From positions 310,001 through 374,000 of the forward strand of contig JAFEMH010001301.1 of the NCBI GenBank assembly GCA_022495995.1: 64,000 bases of DNA. Direction: 5' to 3'. The notes below the pieces were generated by a model. It had not been told where the DNA came from. It made no database searches and saw only the letters and a program-made list of their open reading frames with translations. The position numbers were made by a program, and so were the translations under genes. Numbering within the stretch: position 1 is the first letter of the stretch; the number at the start of each line of letters is the position of its first letter. The stretch comes from Adenophora triphylla var. japonica (taxonomy: Eukaryota > Streptophyta > Magnoliopsida > Asterales > Campanulaceae). Below, in pieces: positions 54,670 to 64,000 of the stretch.

Positions 54670-57057
54670 CTACTCTTCGACGCTGGAGATGGGAGCTATT
54701 GCAGATCTTTCCATCAGGACTTCCTTGGCAGTCTCTTGCTCAACCCAACCATTTTCATCGCCTGCAATGGCTAGTTCATTAACCTCACAAAGGGGCGAGC
54801 CAAATTCCATCATGCCCACAAGGCTTGAATCACCAAACTCGATCATGTTGACACTCATGTTGTTATTTCTAGGGAACGGGTTACTGAGGGTATTGGCCCC
54901 TTCAGGCACCTCTAACCTCCCTTGCTCAATTAAACCTTGGATTGCCTTTTTCAGAGGGACGCAATCATCTGTCAGGTGCCCGTGGTACTGATGAAAGGCA
55001 CAATGTTTGGAGGTATCCAGAGGAGCATTGGGGTTTCTGGGCTGATAATTATCTAAAGGCCGGAGCAAACCTCCTTTTACCAAACCTCTGAAGATATCAC
55101 TCAAAGGCATCCCAAGGTTTCCCAAGCCTTGGAGCCGGGATCTGGATGCATCAGGTTTCTTGGGAACAAAGGAAGTGGCATTGTTACAGTCCTGCCCCGC
55201 ATAAGGTTGGGCAGGAGTCATGTTGGAGGTGGAAGAAGCCCGGTATCTGTAAGTAGGTGCAACAACTTGCTGTTGATTGTGAGCCTTCTCAAATTTAGCC
55301 CCGGAATTGACCATCGCCCGTAAGTCCGAGTAGGGGAAGTGGCTAAGGGAAGTTCTCAAATGCGGCTTCAAGCATGACTGGAAGATGTCTAACTGCTCCT
55401 CGTCAGAGGGAGGAATGGCCATTTCACTGAGCTTCAAGTTCCACCTTTTATAAAAATCCCCAATATTCTCATCAGGGTGCTGCATTGTTGTCTGCAGGTC
55501 AACTCTGTTTGTCTCCCACTCCAAGTTGGCTTTATACTTATCTGTGAAAGTACCGTGTCTGTTCCCAAGTACCCCTAGCCTCAGGCTTCAATCGAAAGAA
55601 CCATTTCAAAGCCTCTGACTTCAAAGAGAGACTGAAGTAGTCGGCCAACTACTGGTTTGTGCATCCCTTAGCCTTCATTGCCAAAGTGTATGTATCCAAG
55701 TGAGTTTTCGGGCATGCAGTCCCATCAAACAGGTCTAGATTAGACATCACAAACTTGTGAGGCAGGGGCACAATGGAGTCCGGATCCGCAGGCCGGAAGG
55801 CAGCTTTCTTAGCAGTCAATTCAGCAATCTGCGCTTTCATTTCCTTATGTTGTTCCATGAACCAGGCCAGGTGAGGGTCTTGTGGTGGAGCCATGGTATT
55901 CAAACCAGTGGCTGAGCTAGAGAGAGGAGCTTCCACTGGTGGCAGACTGATGGAGGGAACGGCTGTTCCGGGGATGTAGGTGAAAACTTGTCCTTGGCCC
56001 AAGTTACTCGGAGGGGCATGAGTAGGAGCCTGGGCGAAGGGATAGAACCTTGCGGTCTGCTGTTGATTTTCAACTGGCAAAGTGGGTGGGGGCAGTCCTG
56101 ATGTAGCTGGGTAGCTTGGATTTCCGGAGTGGGACCCATAAGTAGGCTTAGGTGCGGGCTGCTGTTCCTGATTGTTGAATTGCATGGCTGGCTGCGGCGA
56201 TGGTGTATAACCAGGGGGTACTGCGGTCCAGGTGATTCTGACGAAACCGGGATGGAGGTCTGGTAACCCATCGGACCCTGAGTGAGAAATGGATTTGTGA
56301 GAGCCGTGTGAGGAGCAACTGAGCTAGTATCATTATGAGGAGGGGCTCTTGATTGTGGCCCCGAACCAGACTGTGGCGGCATTCCAAACTGTTGCTGTGA
56401 AGGTTCGGACTGATCGGTTCCAAACCGAGGCAGGATCCCAATTTGCTGTGGCATTCCGAGGTATCCCCAACCATGAGAAGACATTCCGTACTGGCTTTGT
56501 CCCCACTGAGGAACTGCGAACTGGCTCGTGCCGTCAGGTTGCATGGATCCAATGGTCTGAAGCTGGGGAGCTGGCTGAACCGAAGATCGAGGAGCATGGG
56601 TTCTGGTAGTGGTACCATAGGACGTGGGTGGTGGCATCCTGGAGTAGTCGAGGCTACCAAGATTGGGATTGGCATCCTCTTCCTCTTCCACGGTGAAGGT
56701 GCCATCGGGATTGAGGCTGGCGGCCAAACCGTGGCTCTTAATAGCATCCATAAGGCTATTCAAATGCTTCCTGTCGTAATCTCATCTCGTTTCTGCTAAC
56801 TGATTCCACTGTTGTTCTGTCTGAGGGGTCCCGGGAGGCGGAGTGGCATTGTCCCCATCATTACCGGCTGATGCAGACATTCTGAAACCCAGAGTCGGAA
56901 CAAACGGCAAAGCGGATGATGCGCTTGACTCTTCCCAACTGATCAAACGGTGACCCGGTGTCCGGAACCAACCTTTGTGAGGAGCTGCGGGGGAAAAGGC
57001 ACGAGGGTTCAGATGTCTGGGAATGAAGGAGGGTAAGTGTTTGGGCTTTGGGCTCAT
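54670..57057 (-). pseudogene. Tat/Ogre-type gag, broken
   Basis: The N-terminal part from 57057 (MSPKPKHLPSF) is Pro/Gln-rich. It includes NSLMDAIKSHGLAASLNPDG and TFTVEEEEDANP. A stop interrupts it near 56782, and frames change near 56190 and between 55649 and 55524. The core reads DLFDGTACPKTHLDTYTLAM, then VDLQTTMQHPDENIGDFYKR and WNLKLSEMA, matching Tat/Ogre gag. A knuckle-like segment (CAFHQYHGHLTDDCVPLKKA) follows, and the frame ends at 54670. The protein would package element RNA. Four separate open pieces must be joined, so this copy is not functional as it stands. Confidence 0.85.
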
Positions 57058-58372
57058 GCAACATGCAGTTATTTGTTCTTGTTTACTTAAAACATGTTTT
57101 ATTAACCTAATCGGTTGGAAAAGATTGCCCTTCTTTTTCGCAAAATACTCTGGATCCTGGATCAGTGGGCCCCATCACTACGTCTATAAGCCCCTCGTAT
57201 TCCACCTGTATTTCGACCTCCCAGGGTGGACACCCCCGGGCGAGGGTCCTATAGGGCAAGCGGGTCCTACCGACCGAAAGAAAAACGATCCTAAAAGTCT
57301 GGCGGGTAATCGAGTCTTAACGAGCATTCGATGTAAATTACGGACAAAGCTGACGTCAAAGTCAAGATCATGTCCGAGGGCTCGACAGAAAGTCGGCATG
57401 GTTCGGACTGATAAGCGTCCACAATTGATCTTGACTAGGCGTCAGTTAGGCTGTAATTAGGCATGGAATAATCATTAATTCTTGATGACTCAGTGTCAAT
57501 GCTGGGAGTCAGTGTATAATTTGTGCCAGTCAGAGTCAAAGTCAAGGCGCCAGTCAATATCTAGTCAAAGCCCGTGACGAAAAACCGGCAGGACTTCGAC
57601 TGATTAGGGTCCCCGAAAGATATTGACTTGGAATGCCGACTAAGGCTTGAAAGGAAAGGTCTATACACAGACAGGGCATGACACGGACCAGACTAAAAAC
57701 CAACCGGGTCTCGGAAAAAGTGTGTCACGGACGAGTGCATGGTCGACACAAGGCTCCATGGGATGTTTGGGTAGTCCCGTGCTTGCATCGAGAGGCGTAA
57801 TAAGACCAAACGGGCCGCGACAGGGATTTCCCCGGGTTAGGGACGTAGTGTGCAGTGTAAGGTCACGTGCGCGTAGTGTGCAAGCGATCTATCTTCTTTT
57901 ACGAGTAAAATAGAAATTTTTCATGTGTCTTAAAAAGTATGATGCATGATTTTTTTGAAAATTTTCTCTCTTTTTTTTTTTTTTGATAAATCCCTTTTTT
58001 TTGAAAAAAAAAATTTTGAAATTCTTTTTTTTTTGAATTTTTTTTTTTTTTTGAAAGCAAATGAACACATAAGCACATAATTCAAAATTCATGGCAACGG
58101 GTCCGATAGTCAAAATTTTGACTTTTCCGAGGAGGCCAAAACAACACAAAATGTGCGAAATCAACACACACAACAAATGAATTCAAATGCCGGGACAGAA
58201 GCTTGACCCTCAAAAGCTTTTCCCTTTTTTTTTTTGAAAACAATGATACCGGTACGTGGGATTGTTAAACCACAATTTATCCCCGACTCGTGTTAGGAGG
58301 CGATAACGGGAAGTTTAATGGTTTCCACCAATATACTAAATATCATTTTTTTTTAAGATAAAGCTTATTAAG
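57058..58372 (-). other. 5' leader of the Tat/Ogre-like element
   Basis: This noncoding stretch lies between primer-binding site and gag. It contains several poly-T/poly-A runs at 57970-58050 and 58207-58220, and GTCAAAGTCAAG-type motifs near 57350-57610. Confidence 0.6.
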
Positions 58373-58390
58373 TCCCCAGCGGAGTCGCCA
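58373..58390 (-). other. Primer-binding site of the Tat/Ogre-like element
   Basis: Minus-strand TGGCGACTCCGCTGGGGA lies one base inside the 5' LTR. It is the Tat/Ogre type, usually paired with an arginine tRNA. Confidence 0.8.
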
Positions 58391-58391
58391 C

Positions 58392-60302
58392 TGTAACGAT
58401 TGTTGAGTTCCAATTTTCCCGAAAGATTTGGTTGTTTTTCTTTTCTTTTGAAAATCAATCGAAAAAACACGGAGTCGCCACGCCATTTTTATTTTAAGGG
58501 CCAAAACTTTGAAAAATGCCCGAGATTAGAGATTTGGGTTCGGAGGTCACGTTACACGCCGGGAAGAACGTTAGTGTTCACCCGGAATGCCTCGTAAAAC
58601 GAGTCTTCCAAGCATTAAAAATCATTTGTGTGTGTGTGTGTGTTTTGGCCAAAATAAGTTCAAACTGAAAAGTAAAAATTGGGAACTCTTTATTAGACTT
58701 TAAACAGGTCTCATGATTTTTGGTATGATTTTTGGGTTGAGTTTTGGTACTCAAAAGATTTTTTGAAGTTGAAAAACATTTCTGCCAGAATAAAAAAGGC
58801 AGTGGACATATTCGATTTTAAAATGGGTTTAAGGGCTTAAAAATCTCAGAATCTGGGGAAAGTCCGAGAATGAAAGTTGTTCAAAACACCTTAAATAAGG
58901 TTTCTATAAAAGAACTTTCCCATTTGGAGGTGATTTGGTGGACCAAAACCTTCTGGAAATCTCAGATATGAAATCTGGATTTCCAGAGACTGAGGAACTG
59001 ACTTTTAAAAGAAAATTTGAAAAAGGGAGTTTTACTCACGCAAAAAATAAAGTAAAAATATTTCTGGAAAGATATGGATGTTGGATACAAAAAGTGTTTA
59101 TTAGTCAACACCAAATTCCAAGTTTCTGTATGTCCAAAAAATTAGACCATGGACAGAGGTCTTAGAGAAAAGCTACTGGACAGCAACTTCCTCATGAAGA
59201 AAAACATGATTTTAAAAGGGGTTTGGCATCCATGCTTGTCCCCATTTCCTTAGGCTTTGATTAGTAGTCACTAGACATTTTAGTGGTGATCTACTATATC
59301 AAGCCATCCTTAGGGTACATTAGGACTTAAGCATTTCATTTGCTTGGGAAGGGGAATTTTATCCTTTGAAATCAAGATTTGATGTATGAAAATGATTTTA
59401 GGGTTTTGAAAACATGTTTGCAAGTAAGTAAAAAACACTTTGAAAGTAATGTTGATCCTTTTAGAGGATCATCCATGGAGATGAACTTCCATGGTGATCC
59501 TCTTGGATCTAGGGCAAGAAGATGAACAAACTACATTTTGGAGTTTGAAAATGCATGCATGGATGAGAGAATTTTAGGGTAAGGAGAAGGAGGTTATACC
59601 TATCTTCTTTGTGTTTTGTGTTTGAATGAATTCAAGGCTTGAATGTGTTTAGGGTTTGAAAGTGTTTAGGGTTTGAAAGTGTTTAGGGTTTGAATGTGTT
59701 TAGGGTTTGTGATTAGAGTTGGTCAAAGAGAAAACAAGTAGATAACAATGAAGTCCTCTATGTTTTCTCTCTAATCCTCCTCCTAAGGGGTGATTTGAGC
59801 TTGGGTTAGTGTATGTATGAGAGTGATTTGAAAGTGTTTTGAGTGAGTGGGATTTGGGAAAGATTCAAGAGAAAATGGTGGCAATTCAAGTGAATTCCCA
59901 CTGTTTTCTCCCTATTTTTTGCCAAGGTGCAGTTGTAAATTGTGTTGTTCCTCCCTGAAAGTGAAGCTGAGGGGTTCAATTTATAGGCCTGGAAATTTAC
60001 ATTCCTATCCGCGCGGATATGTCCTTCAGCGTGCCTGGTTCATTAAATGCTGCTCCAGGCTTTGGACAGGAAGAATAAAATTCAAATTAAGCAACCAGAA
60101 AATGTTCCAGCCACTTCTATTTCGGGTTTTTGACCTTTCTTTTGCTTTTTTGATTCTTTTCCATGGTTTATCTTTAAATGGCAATCCCTAATCTACCCTC
60201 ACTTTGTTAGGAATGTTAGGAATTGTTAGAAATGTTAGAAGTGTTAAAACTTTCGTTAATTTTCTAACGAAAATACTAACAACTCAAGTTGGAGCACTTA
60301 CA
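58392..60302 (-). repeat. 5' LTR of the Tat/Ogre-like element
   Basis: This 1911-bp copy of the LTR at 46660-48563 is clearly diverged at scattered positions, so the insertion is older than the two copia insertions. Confidence 0.95.
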
Positions 60303-61681
60303 GAGTCGTGCCCTATGACACTAGTCATCCCCTCAAGATTGGAAGAGTCGTGCCTTGTGGGACGACTGTATTAGAGGGGGTGTTTAAGTGGCACGAGTCG
60401 TACCAAAGGGCATGAGTCGTGCCCTGCCCTGTTGACTCTGAATCATTTTTCAAGCATTAAAAACCTAATCTACCTAGTATATAATTAAACCCTCGTTGAC
60501 TATAATTAAAGTACAACACTTTAGCTATCCAATGGTGTCTTAACATGTCAAAATGGATAAGATAAAGGGATTTAAATATTGTTCGGAATATGGTTGAAAG
60601 GCTTGACTGGAACTTAACAAAAGTTAGTCAAACTTGATAATTTGATCTTGAACCTTTATAAAGGTTATTCATTGTTGTATAGTGAACATGTAGGGCTTGT
60701 TTATGATACATTGTGCCCTTACTTGGTTATCTAATCATGGTTTGTGATTCAAATAGTGTATGAAATATATATTGAACTATTGTATTGATTTGAACATGAG
60801 TATGAATACCATGCTGTTACTTTGTTATCCCTATGGTGGATTTCTTTTCAAGTATCTATTATGTGCTTCAATGTGTTTCAATCAGCTGATGTTTAGGGGT
60901 ATAATGGAATACGATCAACTATGGAAATTGTTCTATAAGGTGATCGGATTACATTATACCTGTGACTGTCCTCTTCTGTGGCCACAGATTGGGGTTATAG
61001 CTTCTGTATTGAGCCAAAAGCCTTATATATTGCTAGTATTTTATATGGTTCTCTGAAATATGAGTATTATAAGATATGAATATGCCTAAGCAGTTCACAA
61101 ATGAAGGGAGTTTACTCCCACGTTGTACGACTTATTGTTCAGACGGGAAAGGTAAACTGAGGTAACGTAATGTGTTTACCGCTTTACCAATGTGTTTGTG
61201 AGCAACCTTGTTATGTGTTGCATTTTACTTGGCATATTGTTGCATTCATAATAGCTTATTGAGATTTATTCTCACCCCTTCTCCCTTTACTATTTTAGAT
61301 CGCACTGAGACAGGAGGACCAGCCCAATGAGGACGGAAAGGAGTTTGGACTTGGTTCTTTTTGGGTTGTCTGGGTATGTGTATGTTTTGGTTGGGATTGG
61401 TAGTAGTATTTTGATGTTACTCCTTTGTGGAGTTGTATATAAAACAACTTTTGTATAACTTTACATATGTAGTATTTTGTAACTAAAACAGGTTATCTTT
61501 TCAAAGTTTGTTATAACCTTCCTCCAAGTGGAGATGTTTTGAGTTAGTTTTATAATGGAAATGTTAAAGTTGGTTTTCTTTTCAAGTTAAGTAAAAGTTT
61601 TAAATTTAGGTGGTTTATTTTAGTAAGGGGGCTCTCCTGCTCGGGGCACGAGCTAAGGTTTCGGGTCGGGGTCCCCACAGT

Positions 61682-61693
61682 TGGTATCAGAGC
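61682..61693 (+). other. Primer-binding site of the gypsy element
   Basis: TGGTATCAGAGC lies two bases inside the LTR end (CCCCACA at 61679). It is complementary to the initiator Met tRNA 3' end. Confidence 0.85.
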
Positions 61694-61778
61694 TCGGTTT
61701 AGAAGTCAAGGGTAGATGTCTAGATTAAGGGGAGTGTGTGATAACTGATGACGAGTGTTTGATGCAGGAGTTTATTCA

Positions 61779-62786
61779 ATGACGAGGAATGAAGATGATC
61801 AGCATAGAGCTCCGGAGAATGAGGGTAATGCCGGGGGAGGTAGAAATCAAAATGAAGAGATGATGAATATGTTCCGAGTCTTTTTGCAAAACATGGCAGC
61901 TCAAGGTCAAGCTCAACATCATCAGGAGGGTCATCAAAGGCACAGATTAGAGAAGTTTTTGAAGATGGCTCCACCTAGTTTTGATGGGGATCCAGATCCG
62001 TTGAAGGCAAAAAGGTGGCTTGAGGCGATGAACAAAATATTTGCGGCGATGGAGAGTCCGGACGAAGAAAAGGTGAGGTGTGCCATTTTCAAACTTGAAG
62101 GACCCGCAGAACATTGGTGGCATATTGTGAAGGATAGTTGGGATCGTGACCACACGCCTCAGATATGGGAGAACTTTACCCGCAAGTTCAGAGATCACTT
62201 TATTTCGATGGTTACACGGGACAAGAAGGAGGTTGAATTCTTAAGGCTTGAGCAAGGGACGATGACAGTGGCCCAGTATTCTGCAAAGTTCACAGAGTTG
62301 GCTAGGTATTGTCCTTATTTGGTACCGGAGGAGGAGAGAAGAGTTTACAGATTCGTGAAAGGGTTGAGATTGGAGTTCGGAAAGCAGCTGTTGACGCACA
62401 ACTTCACCGACTTTCAAGCGGCAGTGAGTAGAGCGTACCAGATTGAGAATGATATTGAAGAGCACCGGGGTAAATCCGAAGGTGGTAGTGGAAGTAAATC
62501 GAGATTTCAAGGTCAAGGCTTCGAACAGAATAGAGGGCAACAAAGGTCTTCATCTCTGGGGGTAGTTAGAGGAGGAAATGTGGCGGCTCCGACAACTCAT
62601 CCGACTTCAAGTCAGTTTGGGATGGTGTGTAGCTTTTGCAAGATAGTGGGACATTTTGAGGATAGGTGATGGAGCAAGCAAGGCAAGTGCCTTTAGTGTG
62701 GAGTGGCGGGTCACTTCAGGAGGAATTATCCTAGGCTACAACAGGGGCAAGCTTCGGGTAGCTAACAAGGTGGGCAAAGAGGTGGT
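61779..62786 (+). pseudogene. Gypsy gag with three stops
   Basis: The ATG at 61779 opens MTRNEDDQHRAPENEGN. The Retrotrans_gag domain is clear: LEGPAEHWWHIVKDSWDRD, then FTRKFRDHFISMVTRDKKEV and LEQGTMTVAQYSAKFTELAR. It is followed by two CCHC knuckles, VCSFCKIVGHFEDR and CGVAGHFRRN. Stops lie at 62667-62669 (TGA), 62694-62696 (TAG) and 62763-62765 (TAA), all in the knuckle region. The frame otherwise continues into protease. Two of the stops fit C-to-T changes of Gln codons, as expected of methylated, silenced repeats. The protein would form the particle and package RNA. Confidence 0.88.
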
Positions 62787-63311
62787 GTGAAGATAGACAA
62801 CGAGGGGAAACCGAAGGATAAAGTGCAAGGGCGAGTGTTTGCCTTGGGTCGAGGAGAGGTAGATCCTAATGCTGTCATTAGAGGTATAGTTCCTGTTTCA
62901 GGAGTTAAGGTCCGCATTCTTATAGATCCCGGGTCTTCCCATTCTTTAGTGGCATCTCATTTTGCATTTGCATTGCATAAATTGCCTGAGATTCTGCCTT
63001 ATGTGCTGGAGGTCTCTACTCCTATGGGAGAGTGCCTAGCATCTTCTTTAGTTTATCATGATTGTGATGTGAATATATGTGGGCATGTATTGTCAGTGGA
63101 TTTGGTTGAGTTACCAATCCGTGATTTTGATGTGATTCTTGGTATGGATTGGTTGAGTAGTTGTCATGCTTTGGTAGACTGTCGTAAGAAGCGAGTCTCC
63201 TTTGCTATGCCTGATATGCCTATGTTTGTGTTTGATGCGAATAAATCTTTGTTTGGTATTCATGTTATCTCTGCTTTAAAGACTAGAAAAAATGTTGCCA
63301 AAAGGGTGTGA
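62787..63311 (+). pseudogene. Gypsy aspartic protease (RVP_2)
   Basis: This is the same frame as gag. It reads VKVRILIDPGSSHSLVASHF, the active-site Asp followed by Pro-Gly as often seen in plant gypsy proteases. LSVDLVELPIRDFDVILGMD and WLSSCHALVDCRKKRVSF follow. After NVAKRV the frame stops at 63311. A +1 shift near 63300 is needed to continue into the linker and reverse transcriptase (63292-63579). Confidence 0.82.
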
Positions 63312-63579
63312 GGGGTACTTGGCTTATGTGTTAGATTCAAGTAAGAACTTCCCCGAGTTATCTCATGTCCCGGTTGTGAATGAGTTTGTTGATGTATTTT
63401 CAAATGAATACTCTATGCCTCCGAATAGGGAAGTAGAGTTTTGCATTGATTTAGTGCAAGGTACCTCACCAATATCCAAAGCACCCTATAGAATGGCTCC
63501 GGCTGAGTTGAAAGAGTTGAAGACTCAGTTGCAAGAATTGTTAGATCGGGGTTTCATTCGTCCGAGTGTTTCACCCTGG
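63292..63579 (+). pseudogene. Gypsy reverse transcriptase N-terminal part, interrupted
   Basis: It reads GCEGYLAYVLDSS, then VPVVNEFVDVFSNEYSMPPN, PISKAPYRMAPAELKELKTQ and LLDRGFIRPSVSPW. This is the conserved entry to Ty3/gypsy reverse transcriptase. The next expected residues (GAPVLFVKKKDG) are absent because the sequence switches at 63580 to a new LTR-like start. No catalytic YVDD-type motif is within view. Confidence 0.88.
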
Positions 63580-64000
63580 TGTAAGTACCCAAATCCGGAT
63601 CGCCAAAATTCGTTAGAAGTTAGTCGAAATCCGTTAACTGGCCCGCTTCAGGTTAACCGGAACCCGTTAAGCTCCCCGTTCTCAAGCCAACGAGACGTCC
63701 CGGGACTGCCCCGTGCATCCCAACGTCAAAGCGTACTCATCACACGTCGTCGCACGTAAAAGTACAGCTTCTCCTGAAAAATGCACTTTCCGGGGGCGTT
63801 TCGGACATTTTCCGGATAATTATTTAAAAAACGGACAAAAACGGGGATAATGGCACGATATTCCATGCCCTAGGTGAGTCACAGGACACGTGGCATGCAT
63901 GCCACAGCTCCCTTGTCAACATCAATCAAATTTCAGTGTGAAAAGACTAAAATACCCCTTGTATGCAGTCCAAGTCCGGCCGGACTCTTTTGCAGACAAT
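63580..64000. mobile_element. Probable LTR start of a further nested retrotransposon
   Basis: At the exact point where the gypsy reverse transcriptase breaks, the sequence begins TGTAAGTACCCAAATCCGG. It carries no coding similarity from there to the window end. A TG start inside a conserved domain fits a nested LTR. The preceding CCTGG would be the left copy of its target duplication. The right end is outside the window. Confidence 0.55.

Larger units (their letters stand above)
46660..60302 (-). mobile_element. Nonautonomous Tat/Ogre-like retrotransposon, pol absent
   Basis: LTRs of 1904 bp (46660-48563) and 1911 bp (58392-60302) begin TGTAACGATTG and end GCACTTACA on plus. An exact GAGTC duplication flanks the element (46655-46659 and 60303-60307). 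On the minus strand the primer-binding site TGGCGACTCCGCTGGGGA lies at 58390-58373, one base inside the 5' LTR; this site is typical of Tat/Ogre elements. A broken gag is present. No protease, reverse transcriptase, RNase H or integrase was found in the 6 kb between gag and the 3' LTR, which instead holds several tandem-repeat arrays. Confidence 0.93.
45659..63579 (+). mobile_element. Ty3/gypsy retrotransposon, chromovirus-like, 5' part
   Basis: The 5' LTR starts TGTCACGATCC at 45659 and ends GGTCCCCACA at 61679. Once the Ogre-like insertion is removed it is 2.37 kb. The initiator-Met primer-binding site TGGTATCAGAGC follows at 61682-61693, then gag, protease and the start of reverse transcriptase. 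The coding region is cut at 63580 by another LTR-like sequence, so the rest is not in view. Confidence 0.9.

Noticed and set aside
54689..54991. Plus-strand reading opposite the Tat/Ogre gag
   Set aside because: It is a shadow of the minus-strand gag, which carries recognisable motifs.
61720..62543. Minus-strand readings opposite the gypsy gag
   Set aside because: The plus strand carries the clear Retrotrans_gag domain; these are shadows.

Overview
This is a window of plant nuclear DNA made almost entirely of transposable elements. Evidence for a flowering plant, probably a eudicot, comes from spliceosomal introns with GT-AG borders, a plant Helitron with an RPA1 gene, Stowaway/mariner, hAT and Tourist-like MITEs, an En/Spm (CACTA) transposon, and Ty1/copia and Ty3/gypsy elements including a Tat/Ogre-type one. 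There are also fragments of plant genes (rhamnose synthase, PMT methyltransferase, CYP714, sacsin, SGR2). An asterid source is my guess only; the species cannot be fixed from this window. No rRNA, tRNA or CRISPR array was recognised.

Layout. 1-17.2 kb is Helitron territory. The minus strand holds a decayed RepHel gene running off the left edge, an apparently intact 11-exon RPA1-like gene (6884-9374), an intact two-exon F-box/Sel1-like gene (13080-13848), and a block of minus-strand fragments from at least four unrelated host genes (14383-17139). Two short plus-strand gene fragments (about 5.05-5.24 kb and 10.47-10.55 kb) lie among them. 17.9-25.1 kb holds small DNA transposons: a complete mariner MITE, a hAT MITE split by a young copia element, a Tourist-like MITE and an orphan mariner end.

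25.2-35.85 kb is a degenerate retrotransposon derivative split by an 8.6-kb CACTA element with exact termini and a CCA target duplication. 35.9-43.9 kb is an old minus-strand LTR split by a second copia element (36435-43018, TAAAA duplication). 45.66-63.58 kb is a Ty3/gypsy element whose 5' LTR is split by a 13.6-kb pol-less Tat/Ogre-like element (46660-60302, GAGTC duplication). Its reverse transcriptase is cut at 63580 by what looks like the start of yet another LTR.

There are therefore five clear cases of an element inserted into an element, which gives a relative order of events. Most element proteins are broken. The two undamaged reading frames that I could assemble are RPA1 and the F-box/Sel1-like gene, and their 3' flanks share a short repeat. 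This makes the F-box gene a candidate Helitron passenger. The exchange of host gene pieces at 14.4-17.1 kb and the spread of a GCACGAGTCGTGC inverted motif into two unrelated retroelements are the other signals most worth pursuing.
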